Source of the DNA: JBLHZY01 sp047631555
Lineage (GTDB): Bacteria > Pseudomonadota > Alphaproteobacteria > Rhodobacterales > Rhodobacteraceae
DNA length: 64,000 nt
Direction: 5' to 3'
Assembly: GCA_047631555.1 (NCBI GenBank)
Contig: JBLHZY010000001.1
Location: 1,054,001 to 1,118,000, forward strand
Under the pieces are notes generated by a model. The model made no database searches. It worked only from the letters and a program-made list of their open reading frames with translations, and was not told where the DNA came from. This document shows positions 43,401-50,794 of the stretch, piece after piece; position 1 is the stretch's first letter, and each line of letters begins with the position of its first letter. Made by a program: the position numbers and the translations under genes.

Positions 43401-44133
43401 GGCTTTCCCCCGCGCCGCGAAGCGAGGAGAAGTTTGTGCCCGTGCCAGAGCCATATTTAAACAAGCGCGCTTCACGCACCCAAAGATCCATGATCCCGCC
43501 TTCGCCAACCAAATCATCCGCAACCGATTGAATGAAACAGGCGTGGGGCTGGGGATGCTCATAGGCCGAGGCAGAGCGGGTCAGTTTGCCGGATTTGTAA
43601 TCAACGTAATAGTGGCCCTGGCCCGGCCCATCGATGCCGTAAGCCCAGTGCAGGCCAGTGTTGAACCACTGCGGCGAATTTGGTGCGGCGCGCTGTGTGG
43701 CGAGCATATAGCGCATCTCGTCAAAATAGCTCTGCGCATCGGCCTCAGTGGTGAAATAACCGCCCTTCCAGCCCCAGTAGGTCCAAGCGCCGGCAAGACG
43801 ATCAAAAACCTGCTTGGCCGAGCTCTCGCCGCCATAGCGCTTGTCTTTGTCCATCTTGGCCAAAGCGGCCTCATCAGGAACCGAGCGCCAAAGAAACTCA
43901 GGAACGCCCTTTTCTTTGACCCGTTTCATCGCAGCCGGAACGCCAGCTTTGCGGAAATACTTCTGCGCAATCACGTCAGAGGCAACTTGGCTCCATGTCG
44001 CTGGGATCTCGCAATCGTCCAGCTTAAACACGATCGTGCCGTCTGGATTGCGGATCTCCGAACAAATCGTTGAAAAGCTCAAGCTCGCATATGCGTCTTT
44101 GCCTGCTTTGGTGAATTTGCGTTCAATTTTCAT
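40441..44133 (-). CDS. nrdJ: Class II (adenosylcobalamin-dependent) ribonucleoside-diphosphate reductase
   Basis: Reduces ribonucleotides to deoxyribonucleotides with a radical from adenosylcobalamin, working with or without oxygen. At 1230 residues (ATG at 44133, MKIERKFTKAGKDAYASL) it is of the large class II type. Signatures: NSPQWFNTGLHWAYG, GSGTGTNFSSLRG, NPCSEYMFLDDTACNLAS with the radical-site Cys and Glu, APTGTIGLVMDCDTTGIEPDF, and a zinc-type C-terminus CGECGNYTLVRNGTCMKCNTCG. No other ribonucleotide reductase is seen here. Two NrdR-like boxes sit about 200 bases upstream. The start is not supported by a good ribosome site. Confidence 0.96.
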   Translation of the reverse strand: MKIERKFTKAGKDAYASLSFSTICSEIRNPDGTIVFKLDDCEIPATWSQVASDVIAQKYFRKAGVPAAMKRVKEKGVPEFLWRSVPDEAALAKMDKDKRYGGESSAKQVFDRLAGAWTYWGWKGGYFTTEADAQSYFDEMRYMLATQRAAPNSPQWFNTGLHWAYGIDGPGQGHYYVDYKSGKLTRSASAYEHPQPHACFIQSVADDLVGEGGIMDLWVREARLFKYGSGTGTNFSSLRGAGESLSGGGKSSGLMGFLKIGDRAAGAIKSGGTTRRAAKMVICDMDHPDVEQFINWKVLEEQKVASIVAGSKMHERQLNEIFSAIREWDGSSEDAVDPNKNPSLKSAIKSAKKVAIPETYVKRVLDYAKQGYSSIEFPVYDTDWDSEAYASVSGQNSNNSVRVTDAFLKAVQNDADWDLLNRTDGSVSKTVKARDLWADVGHAAWACADPGIQYHDTVNAWHTCPEDGAIRGSNPCSEYMFLDDTACNLASMNLLTFLKDGEFQSEDYMHATRLWTLTLEISVTMAQFPSKEIAQRSYDFRTLGLGYANIGGLLMNMGHGYDSVEGRALAGALTAIMTGVAYATSAEIAGELGAFSGYERNKEHMLRVIRNHRNAAYGNKDGYEDLDVKPVPLDHKGCPDARLVKLSKMAWDEALRLGEKHGYRNAQTSVIAPTGTIGLVMDCDTTGIEPDFALVKFKKLAGGGYFKIINRSVPAALEKQGYGSAQIEEIVSYAVGHGSIGNAPGINHTALIGHGFGEAEIAKIEAALPSAFDIRFVFNQWTLGEEFCTNVLGIPAAKLNDPSFDLLRHLGFTRKDIEAANDHVCGTMTLEGAPFLKEEHYGIFDCANACGKKGKRYLSVASHIHMMGAAQSFISGAISKTVNMPNDATIEDCQDAYELSWSLGIKANALYRDGSKLSQPLASALIEDDDEAEEILTNGSMQEKAMVIAEKIIEKVIIKEVARGREKLPERRKGYTQKAVVGGHKVYLRTGEYEGGQLGEIFIDMHKEGAGFRAMMNNFAIAVSVGLQYGVPLEEFVDAFTFTKFEPAGMVQGNDSIKNATSILDYIFRELAVSYLDRTDLAHVKPEGASFDDIGRGEQEGVSNVQTPSEAASAKSLEVLKQISSTGYLRKRMPQELFVVQGGSGAVALDGSVETMEAVASMVEAGGGSATVSLSSTTSSAAVSTSMDLRSKAKMQGYEGEACGECGNYTLVRNGTCMKCNTCGGTSGCS

Positions 44134-44325
44134 CTGGAAGTGTGCCCCGTGACTTTCGTTCAAAACCTACCCAGCGCACCCCTCTTTTGCGGGGGAAACG
44201 CCCATTACGCGCCAATTGGCACAGCACAAATTTACAATGCATCGCCGCAAGCCTTATTTTGCCCGCGTGGCAACCTCTAGAGGTTGAATCGTCCTGATTT
44301 CACTGTCCCTTGTGCCGCCCCTGAA
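44134..44325. other. nrdJ 5' region with 16-bp palindrome
   Basis: 192 bases without a gene. It contains a perfect palindrome CAACCTCTAGAGGTTG at 44271-44286 of unknown role. I see no cobalamin riboswitch. Confidence 0.5.
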
Positions 44326-44341
44326 CCACTAAATCTAGTGG
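44326..44341 (-). promoter_or_regulatory. NrdR box 1
   Basis: CCACTAAATCTAGTGG is palindromic except at its centre and agrees with 12 of 14 core positions of the published NrdR consensus (CACWATATATWGTG). Confidence 0.72.
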
Positions 44342-44356
44342 CATCCCGATCAGCCT

Positions 44357-44372
44357 CCACAATGTGCAGTAG
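44357..44372 (-). promoter_or_regulatory. NrdR box 2 (weaker)
   Basis: CCACAATGTGCAGTAG agrees with about 10 of 14 core positions. Its centre is exactly 31 bases from the centre of box 1, the three-helical-turn spacing seen for paired NrdR sites. Confidence 0.6.
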
Positions 44373-44806
44373 ATTGGCTCGTTCGGTCAACGTTCTTTTT
44401 ATCGATTTGGAAACTTTTTAAAGTTGACGGAAATCGCCCACAGAGCGGCTTGATTCGAACACCCCGCCGTTAACCAAATTCCCTTTTGTTTTTCAGCCTA
44501 TTCGCCCGAAAGGCTCACCCATTACGCGAAGCCCTGTGGATAAGTCCTGTGTGTAACTTTTTCGCACGCCCTAAGCCTCTTTGATCCGCAAACGACACAA
44601 AACCGACACACAACATATGGTATGCTGCACCTGCATTCGCCCCAAAAACCCCAAGATAGCGGTGCGAAACAAATCACCTCCGGCAAATCATCCGCCACAA
44701 TCTGCCCCCTATTTGAGCAACGCTGCGACCAAAATAAGCAAAAGAGACCACAGCGCCCGAAGGCGTGAGTCTCTACAACTTGTATGTGGTGATGTGGGTG
44801 AAGAAG
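44373..44806. other. Intergenic region between NrdR boxes and tRNA-Pro
   Basis: About 430 bases, less GC-rich than the genes around. An AACTTT/AAAGTT inverted repeat lies near 44412-44425. The reading frames here have no ribosome site and one runs into the tRNA; none is called. Confidence 0.5.
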
Positions 44807-44883
44807 TGGTCGGGACGGCAAGATTCGAACTTGCGACCTACGGTACCCAAAACCGTCGCGCTACCAGGCTGCGCTACGCCCCG
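44807..44883 (-). tRNA. tRNA-Pro, anticodon UGG
   Basis: The minus strand reads as a complete cloverleaf of 77 bases with CCA encoded: acceptor CGGGGCG with CGTCCCG-type closure, D arm GCGCAGCCTGGTAGCGC, anticodon stem ACGGT/ACCGT around loop TTTGGGT (anticodon TGG), and T arm CAAGTTCGAATCTTG. It reads CCN proline codons. Located just downstream of nothing obvious on its own strand; a single gene. Confidence 0.96.
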
Positions 44884-44928
44884 AACGCCGCCTCTCTAAC
44901 CCGCCTGAACCGGGTTGAAAAGAGCAAA

Positions 44929-45426
44929 TTAGCGACAAGGCCAAAGTGCTTTGCTTTGATCGAAAGATGCGTGCTGAATTTGGCTGCCAACGGCAATTCC
45001 AAGGGCCTTTGCGAGGCCGCCGTTGATCTCAAGCACATGGGTAACCCCCTCGCCGCCATCAATCACCGTCTCATCAAGGGGAATCGCTTCGCTATGCACA
45101 TGCAAAACCTGGCCGCGCGGATCGATGAAAATCATATCGAGGGGAATCAGCGTATTGCGCATCCAAAAGGTCGCGTGCTGGGGCTTGGGGTAAACGAAAA
45201 GCATCCCGGCACTTTTTGGCAAGCTTTTGCGGTTCATCAACCCTTCGGCCCGTTCGGCCGCAGAATCAGCCAGCTCGATGCCAAATGTCGCCTGCCCCCA
45301 ATCGCCGCGCAGCGCCACGCGGCCCGCTTCGCAATCGGCCATCGCCACAAAAGGCAGAAAAACAGCGCCCAGCAAACCTGCGAGCGCTGCCTTGATCAAA
45401 GGTCTTCTTTGAGCGCTGCGTCCCAT
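44929..45426 (-). CDS. Exported DUF192 protein
   Basis: A 165-residue protein with an N-terminal signal (LIKAALAGLLGAVFLPFVAMA) and a DUF192 domain: AERAEGLMNRKSLPKSAGMLFVYPKP, WMRNTLIPLDMIFID and HVLEINGGLAKALGIAVG. Function of the family is unknown; it folds as a small beta barrel in the periplasm. The ATG at 45426 overlaps the upstream cold-shock gene by 31 bases. A TTG at 45399, which overlaps that gene's stop in a TTGA, would give a more compact signal peptide and is a serious alternative. Confidence 0.85.
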   Translation of the reverse strand: MGRSAQRRPLIKAALAGLLGAVFLPFVAMADCEAGRVALRGDWGQATFGIELADSAAERAEGLMNRKSLPKSAGMLFVYPKPQHATFWMRNTLIPLDMIFIDPRGQVLHVHSEAIPLDETVIDGGEGVTHVLEINGGLAKALGIAVGSQIQHASFDQSKALWPCR

Positions 45427-45923
45427 GCGGTCACATGCGCTGCCATACGGCCCCGCTTGCCATCAACAACGCGCAGGCCAACAGCCTCACCCGGTTGAAG
45501 ATCGGCAAGGCCAGAGCGACGCAGGACTTCGATATGAACAAAGACATCCTCTGGTTTACCAAATATATTGGCGAAACCAAAGCCCTTGCCCTTATCAAAC
45601 CACTTCACACGAGCGGGTTCTAGCTCAGCGTCGAGACCCTCCTCGAATTCAGGGCCCAGATCATCCATCATCAATGGCGTGTCATTTTCGGGCGGCTCGA
45701 TATCGAGCACCTCAATTGCCTGAATGCCGCGCGCTGTCTCTTGAACCGTCAGCTCAATACGCGCCCCATCCGCGACCGAGCTTTGCCCAAAATTGCGCAG
45801 CACATTGGCATGCAGCAAAATATCGGGGCCACCTTCTTCGGCCACAACAAATCCAAACCCTTTCGTAGGGTCAAACCACTTAACATGGCCAAGCACGGGC
45901 ATCGCCCCAAGTTCATCAGTCAT
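45396..45923 (-). CDS. Double cold-shock-domain protein
   Basis: A 175-residue RNA/DNA-binding protein with two cold-shock domains. The first, VLGHVKWFDPTKGFGFVVAE with DILLHANVLRN, keeps both RNP motifs; the second, RVKWFDKGKGFGFANIFG with DVFVHIEVLRRSG, also does. A 35-residue acidic linker (PPENDTPLMMDDLGPEFEEG) separates them. Start at 45923 (MTDELGAM) is favoured by a GGGA five bases upstream; 45929 adds two residues. Such twin-CSD proteins are common in alphaproteobacteria and act as RNA chaperones. Translation of the DUF192 gene is probably coupled to it. Confidence 0.92.
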   Translation of the reverse strand: MTDELGAMPVLGHVKWFDPTKGFGFVVAEEGGPDILLHANVLRNFGQSSVADGARIELTVQETARGIQAIEVLDIEPPENDTPLMMDDLGPEFEEGLDAELEPARVKWFDKGKGFGFANIFGKPEDVFVHIEVLRRSGLADLQPGEAVGLRVVDGKRGRMAAHVTAWDAALKEDL

Positions 45924-46047
45924 AATCATCCCAATCAGCGTCCCAACGCCTCTTATCCCTAACTGCGAAACTGAGCCACGAAGCCCTTACATGCAAGTCC
46001 AAAAATTAGTTAAATTTCAGTGTATTGCAATTCACGTAACGTGAACG

Positions 46048-46650
46048 TCAGGGGTTTAGGCGGGTTATTTCCCATGGGAAAAGGGGGTTTTCGCGACGCC
46101 ACTGGAAGCGATCATGCAGGCGAAACTCGCCCGCGGCCCAGAACTCGAATTCAACCGGAAGGAGACGATAGCCGCCCCAAAATGGCGGTCGCTTTGGGGC
46201 CGTTCCATGCTTAATTCCGGCCGCAGCAACGGCTTTTGCCAAGGCCATCTTTGAAGCCAGCGGACGCGATTGCTGCGAGGCCCAAGCGCCAATCCGGCTG
46301 CCAAGCGCGCGCGATTGATAGTATTCATCAGAGGCTTCTTGGGTTTCGCGCTCAATAATCCCGCGAACACGCACCTGCCGCTGCAAAGATTTCCAATGCA
46401 TCACAAAGGCCGCCTTGCCGCTTTCAAGCTCCTGCGCCTTTTGGCTCTCGTAGTTGGTGAAGAACACAAAGGCATCGTCTTCAATCGCTTTGAGCAAAAC
46501 CACGCGCACGTTTGGCAAACCGTCCTTGTCAACCGTGGCGAGTGCTGCGGCATTGGGGTCGGAGGGCTCTTTTTCGCTCGCTTCAGCCAGCCATTTCCGC
46601 GAAATCTCGAACGGATCGTCGCCTGCAAAAATTCCTTCACGCCCTGACAT
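46048..46650 (-). CDS. pdxH: Pyridoxamine 5'-phosphate oxidase
   Basis: Oxidises pyridoxine or pyridoxamine 5'-phosphate to pyridoxal phosphate with FMN and oxygen. The 200-residue protein has the FMN-binding segment PNVRVVLLKAIEDDAFVFFTNYESQKAQEL, AAFVMHWKSLQRQVRVRGIIE, SRALGSRIGAWASQQS and the C-terminal signature PPFWGGYRLLPVEFEFWAAGEFRLHDRF ending in a WEITRLNP tail. All are diagnostic. It faces fabI across a 118-base divergent spacer. Confidence 0.96.
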   Translation of the reverse strand: MSGREGIFAGDDPFEISRKWLAEASEKEPSDPNAAALATVDKDGLPNVRVVLLKAIEDDAFVFFTNYESQKAQELESGKAAFVMHWKSLQRQVRVRGIIERETQEASDEYYQSRALGSRIGAWASQQSRPLASKMALAKAVAAAGIKHGTAPKRPPFWGGYRLLPVEFEFWAAGEFRLHDRFQWRRENPLFPWEITRLNP

Positions 46651-46768
46651 TTTTTTTCCTTTGGTCGCCGATTTACCCCAGTTCTTACCCTTTCACGCCG
46701 CTTGATAACAGTGCCTGAAAGGCATAAAGGGTCTGGACGCCGTTAATTGAGCAGCTGAGGGGCGAGAT

Positions 46769-47575
46769 ATGTCGAACGGATTGATGCAAGGGAAACGCGG
46801 GCTCATCATGGGCCTTGCCAATGATAAATCTATCGCTTGGGGCATTGCCAAAGCGCTTGCCGCACAGGGCGCCGAAATCGCCTTCTCTTATCAAGGCGAG
46901 CAGCTTTTAAAGCGGGTGAGCCCACTTGCAGCAGAACTTGGCTCGGATACGATCATTGAGTGCGATGTGGGCGATGAAGCCTCGCTTGATGCTTTGTTTG
47001 AAGCGCTGAAGGCCAAATGGGGCAAGATCGACTTTGTTGTTCACGCCATTGGTTTCTCAGATAAAAATGAGCTGCGCGGCCGCTACGTTGACACCAGCCG
47101 CGCCAATTTCCAGATGTCGATGGATATCTCGGTTTACTCCTTTACCGCCGTTGCACAGCGCGCCGCCGCGATCATGCCCGATGGTGGCTCGCTTCTGACG
47201 CTCTCTTATTATGGCGCTGAAAAAGTTATGCCCCACTATAATGTGATGGGCGTCGCCAAGGCCGCTTTGGAAGCTTCGGTGCGCTATATGGCCGAGGATC
47301 TTGGCAAAGATGGCATCCGCGTTAATGCGATCTCTGCTGGCACGATCAAAACTTTGGCCGCATCGGGCATTGGCGATTTTCGCTATATCCTCAAGTGGAA
47401 CGAATATAATTCGCCGTTGCGCCGCACGGTTCATCAAGATGAGGTGGGCAATTCCGCGCTCTATCTGCTCTCTGATATGAGCTCGGCCGTTACGGGCGAA
47501 ATTCATCATGTTGATAGCGGCTATAATATCGTTGGCATGAAGGCGGTTGATGCGCCTGACATCTCAAAGGCCTAA
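46769..47575 (+). CDS. fabI: Enoyl-ACP reductase FabI
   Basis: Reduces enoyl-ACP with NADH in the last step of each fatty-acid elongation cycle; the target of triclosan. The 268-residue short-chain reductase has GLIMGLANDKSIAWGIAKALA (nucleotide loop), VVHAIGFSDKNELRG, and the catalytic Tyr/Lys in SYYGAEKVMPHYNVMGVAKAA, then AGTIKTLAASGIGDF. Length and motifs are typical. A LysE-type exporter gene begins three bases after the stop and gpt follows, so the three form a rightward unit. Confidence 0.96.
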   Translation: MSNGLMQGKRGLIMGLANDKSIAWGIAKALAAQGAEIAFSYQGEQLLKRVSPLAAELGSDTIIECDVGDEASLDALFEALKAKWGKIDFVVHAIGFSDKNELRGRYVDTSRANFQMSMDISVYSFTAVAQRAAAIMPDGGSLLTLSYYGAEKVMPHYNVMGVAKAALEASVRYMAEDLGKDGIRVNAISAGTIKTLAASGIGDFRYILKWNEYNSPLRRTVHQDEVGNSALYLLSDMSSAVTGEIHHVDSGYNIVGMKAVDAPDISKA

Positions 47576-47578
47576 AGA

Positions 47579-48196
47579 ATGACATTTGCCGCCCTTGCTG
47601 CGATTTATTTCGTCCATCTTGCGGCGGCAATTTCCCCCGGTCCGGCTGTTTTGCTGGCTGCGCGCACCTCTCTGAAAGAAGGCATGCGCCGGGGCGCGTA
47701 TCTTGCGATTGGCATCGGGCTTGGCGCTTGTGTCTGGGCTGTTGCGGCGCTTTTGGGACTTGGGCTTTTGTTCAAACACGCCCCTGCCCTGCTTACAGCG
47801 CTGAAATTTGGCGGCGCGGCCTATCTGATCTATCTCGCTTGGAAAATGTGGCGCCATGCGCCCGATCCGATTGAGGAGGGCGATCAAGCGATCAGCCGCG
47901 CGCTTTCGCCGCTTGGCTTGATCTGGCTTGGCATCACCACCCAGCTTGCCAATCCCAAACCGGCGGTGTTTTTCGGAACGATCTTTTTGACCTTTATCCC
48001 GGTCGACGCGCCGCTTTGGGCGTTTGGCGTTATTCTCGCGATGATCTTTGTGAACGATTGCGGCTGGAACATTATCGTGGCGCGCATCTTTTCGCTTGAA
48101 CGCACGCGCCGTGGCTATCTAAACCTAAAGACAACCATCGATCGCTGCTTTGGCGGGCTTCTGGCCTTGCTTGGCACCAAGCTCGCGCTGACCTGA
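47579..48196 (+). CDS. LysE/RhtB-family amino-acid exporter
   Basis: A 205-residue inner-membrane protein with six predicted helices and the LysE signature near the N-terminus: AAISPGPAVLLAARTSLKEGMRRGAYLAIGIGLG, then GGAAYLIYLAWKMWR and LANPKPAVFFGTIFLTFI. Members export amino acids or related metabolites such as homoserine lactones; the substrate cannot be read. It starts three bases after fabI and ends ten bases before gpt, indicating shared transcription without an obvious functional link. Confidence 0.92.
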   Translation: MTFAALAAIYFVHLAAAISPGPAVLLAARTSLKEGMRRGAYLAIGIGLGACVWAVAALLGLGLLFKHAPALLTALKFGGAAYLIYLAWKMWRHAPDPIEEGDQAISRALSPLGLIWLGITTQLANPKPAVFFGTIFLTFIPVDAPLWAFGVILAMIFVNDCGWNIIVARIFSLERTRRGYLNLKTTIDRCFGGLLALLGTKLALT

Positions 48197-48206
48197 GGAG
48201 AGCACT

Positions 48207-48710
48207 ATGACCGACCGTTTGCCCCATGAAAAAGGCTTTCATGTTAGCTGGGATCAGTTGCACCGGGATGCGCGCGCGCTTGCTTGGCGGCTTGATGGGC
48301 GCGGCCCGGATGGCGGCGCATGGAAAGCAGTTGTGGCGATCACCCGCGGCGGCATGGCACCTGCGATGATCGTGGCGCGCGAGCTCGATATTCGCACGGT
48401 CGATACGATTTCGGTCAAATCCTACGACCACCAAGACCAAGCGCATGCCGCCGTTCTCAAAGCGCCTGACGCAGATATGATGGGCGATGGCACCGGGGTT
48501 TTGGTTGTTGATGATCTGGTTGATACGGGCAAAACGCTTGAATTGGTCCGCTCGCTTTATCCCAACGCGCATTTTGCCACCGTTTACGCAAAACCAAAGG
48601 GCAATGCGCAGGTCGATACCTTCATCACCGAAGTCTCGCAAGACACATGGATTTTCTTCCCTTGGGATATGGCGCTTCAATATGTTGAGCCCTATCGCGG
48701 CAAGGATTGA
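48207..48710 (+). CDS. gpt: Xanthine-guanine phosphoribosyltransferase
   Basis: Salvages xanthine and guanine to their nucleotides with PRPP. The 167-residue protein has the PRPP loop VLVVDDLVDTGKTLELV, an N-terminal strand WKAVVAITRGGMAPAMIVAREL with the PPi loop, and a C-terminal IFFPWDMALQYVEPYRG where Trp stacks on the base in E. coli Gpt. GAGGAG precedes the ATG. It is the last gene of the fabI unit; the next 200 bases hold no gene, only a GAGGATATTT stretch loosely like the 3' element seen elsewhere. Confidence 0.93.
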   Translation: MTDRLPHEKGFHVSWDQLHRDARALAWRLDGRGPDGGAWKAVVAITRGGMAPAMIVARELDIRTVDTISVKSYDHQDQAHAAVLKAPDADMMGDGTGVLVVDDLVDTGKTLELVRSLYPNAHFATVYAKPKGNAQVDTFITEVSQDTWIFFPWDMALQYVEPYRGKD

Positions 48711-48910
48711 TCTTGGTTTGAGGGCGGCTCTGTGAAGAGTTTAATGCCTTCGGCGAGGATATTTACACAACTGTGAATGAGAAGAGCTGCGTTTGGCGCG
48801 GTTTGGGCGATCTGCACGGCAAAGCCCTAGAAAACCTGAGCCTGTGATCTTGCCCCGCCCGCCCCTTCCGCATAGACATTCTCGAACGTTATTCAAAAGG
48901 TGGGCGAAGC

Positions 48911-50773
48911 ATGGCTGGTGGCGCTAAGGGAAGTGTTTCAAAACTGTTTGGCGGGGGGCTTTTGCTATTGCTCGTTGTTGGACTTGCAGGGTTTGGGACA
49001 GCCAATTTTGGCGGCTCGATCTCTTCGGTTGGCAAGGTCGGCGATACTGAGATCGCCGTGTCGCGCTATAGCCGCGAATTGACCCGCGAGTTGGCCGCTT
49101 TTGAAGCGCAGACCAATGTCCGATTTACCATGGAACAGGCGCGCCAATTTGGCATTGATCGCAATGTCTTGGACCGTTTGGTTAATCAGGCCGCTTTGGA
49201 AGATGAAGCGCAGCGCGCCGGGATTTCGGCTGGCGATGCTTCTGTGCGCGACCAGATCGTTGCGATCCCGAATTTTCAGGGGCTGGACGGCAAGTTTGAT
49301 GCCGATGCTTATCGCGCGACCCTGCGCCAAGCCAACCTGACGGTAAACGAATTTGAGGGGCAAATCCGCGCCGATCTTTCGCGCAACCTCATTCAGGCGG
49401 CGGTTTTGGCCGGTGCCACGGCCCCGCAAGCCCAAACCGATTTGCTTATGGCATGGGTCGGCGAGCAGCGCGATCTGGCTTGGATTGCCCTTGGTCCGAA
49501 CGATTTGACCGAGAGCCTCGGGGAGCCAAGCGAGGCGGATTTGACCGCCTATTATGAGGCGCACCCAGAGGATTTCACCCTGCCTGCGGCGAAAAACATC
49601 ACTTATGCATGGCTTTCGCCCGAAATGGTGATGGATATTGATGCGGTGGATGATCTTGCTTTGCGCGCTTTGTATGAAGAGCGGATCGCCGATTACGTCA
49701 CGCCTGAGCGCCGCCTTGTTGAGCGCCTCGTGTTTGGCACAGAGGAAGAGGCCGCCGCCGCGCGCGCCCAGCTTGACAGCGGCGAGGCCAGCTTTGAGAC
49801 GCTTGTTGAAGGGCGCGGGCTAAGCCTTGCCGATACGGATATGGGCGATGTCGCTCAGACCGATCTGGGCGCAGCTGGCGCAGATGTTTTTGCGCTCGAC
49901 GGGCCGGGCATTGTTGGCCCCGTGCAAAGCGATCTTGGCCCTGCATTGATCCGCGTAAATGCGATTCTGGCCGCCTCTGAGGTCACTTACGAGGAAGCGC
50001 GTGAAGAGCTGGCCGATGAATATATGGCCGATGCAGCGCGCCGCGATATTGAGGCACGCATTGATGCGCTTGATGATTTGCTCGCCTCGGGCGCAACCAT
50101 TGAAGAGCTTGCCAAAGAGCCGCAATTCGAGCTTGGGACCCTGCGCTGGACACCGGGCATGAGCGAAGGCGTCGCAGCGAATGAGGAATTCCTTGAAGAG
50201 GCGCAAGCCGTCACAGTTGACGATTTTCCCGAGATTATTACGCTTTTTGACGGCGGCATTTTTGCGCTCCGTTTGGACAGCGAAGAGGGCCCTGCCCTTC
50301 AGCCACAAGCCGATGTGCAAGTGGCTGTGATCCAAGGCTGGGAAGCTTCGGAAACGGCAAAACGCCTGCAAGAACAAGCGGATGCGCTTGTCGCGCGCCT
50401 TGCTGCGGGCGAGACGATTGATGATCTGGGCTATGAGGTCACCCGCGTTGAAGATGCGCAGCGCACCGGCTTTTTGGACGGCACGCCGCGCGACTTGCTG
50501 AGCGACGCCTTTGCCGCCGATCTGGCCACACCATTTCTTGCCAGCGAAGAGATTGATGGCTTTGCAACGGTCTTCCTCGCGACTGTGGAAGCGATCAACG
50601 CGCCCGACCCAGACGCGCCGGAAAACGATCGCATCCGCGCCTCAATCGAAAACCAAACGGCCCAGAGTTTTGGCCAAGATGTTTTGGAAGCCTTCACCGG
50701 AGCGATCCGCGCCGAAGTCGGCATTGAAATCCGCCAAGCCGCAATCAATGCGGTCCATGCGAACATCCCCTAA
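48911..50773 (+). CDS. ppiD: PpiD-like periplasmic folding factor (SurA_N/rotamase family)
   Basis: A 620-residue membrane-anchored chaperone/peptidyl-prolyl isomerase-type protein. One N-terminal helix (about residues 13-34, GGGLLLLLVVGLAGFG) anchors a large periplasmic part. A SurA_N-like region follows (GDTEIAVSRYSRELTRELAAFE, LDRLVNQAALEDEAQRAGI), then a parvulin-like domain around residues 260-350 (ERRLVERLVFGTEEEAAAARAQL, SEASFETLVEGRGLSL-type helices) that is degenerate relative to active parvulins. It aids outer-membrane and periplasmic protein folding. trpE begins 21 bases on and is probably co-transcribed. Confidence 0.88.
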   Translation: MAGGAKGSVSKLFGGGLLLLLVVGLAGFGTANFGGSISSVGKVGDTEIAVSRYSRELTRELAAFEAQTNVRFTMEQARQFGIDRNVLDRLVNQAALEDEAQRAGISAGDASVRDQIVAIPNFQGLDGKFDADAYRATLRQANLTVNEFEGQIRADLSRNLIQAAVLAGATAPQAQTDLLMAWVGEQRDLAWIALGPNDLTESLGEPSEADLTAYYEAHPEDFTLPAAKNITYAWLSPEMVMDIDAVDDLALRALYEERIADYVTPERRLVERLVFGTEEEAAAARAQLDSGEASFETLVEGRGLSLADTDMGDVAQTDLGAAGADVFALDGPGIVGPVQSDLGPALIRVNAILAASEVTYEEAREELADEYMADAARRDIEARIDALDDLLASGATIEELAKEPQFELGTLRWTPGMSEGVAANEEFLEEAQAVTVDDFPEIITLFDGGIFALRLDSEEGPALQPQADVQVAVIQGWEASETAKRLQEQADALVARLAAGETIDDLGYEVTRVEDAQRTGFLDGTPRDLLSDAFAADLATPFLASEEIDGFATVFLATVEAINAPDPDAPENDRIRASIENQTAQSFGQDVLEAFTGAIRAEVGIEIRQAAINAVHANIP

Positions 50774-50794
50774 GCGACTGTAAGGAAACCCAAA

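Noticed and set aside
42457..44073. 538-codon plus-strand frame inside nrdJ
   Set aside because: Antisense to a diagnostic part of the ribonucleotide reductase; no independent evidence.
44271..44286. Perfect palindrome as a third NrdR box
   Set aside because: CAACCTCTAGAGGTTG lacks the CAC/GTG ends and AT centre of the consensus and its distance from box 1 (55 bases) does not fit.
44134..44400. Cobalamin riboswitch before the B12-dependent nrdJ
   Set aside because: I looked for a B12-box type sequence and the usual long folded leader and saw neither.
44522..44821. 99-codon frame running into the tRNA
   Set aside because: Overlaps the 3' end of a clear tRNA-Pro and lacks a ribosome site or recognisable sequence.
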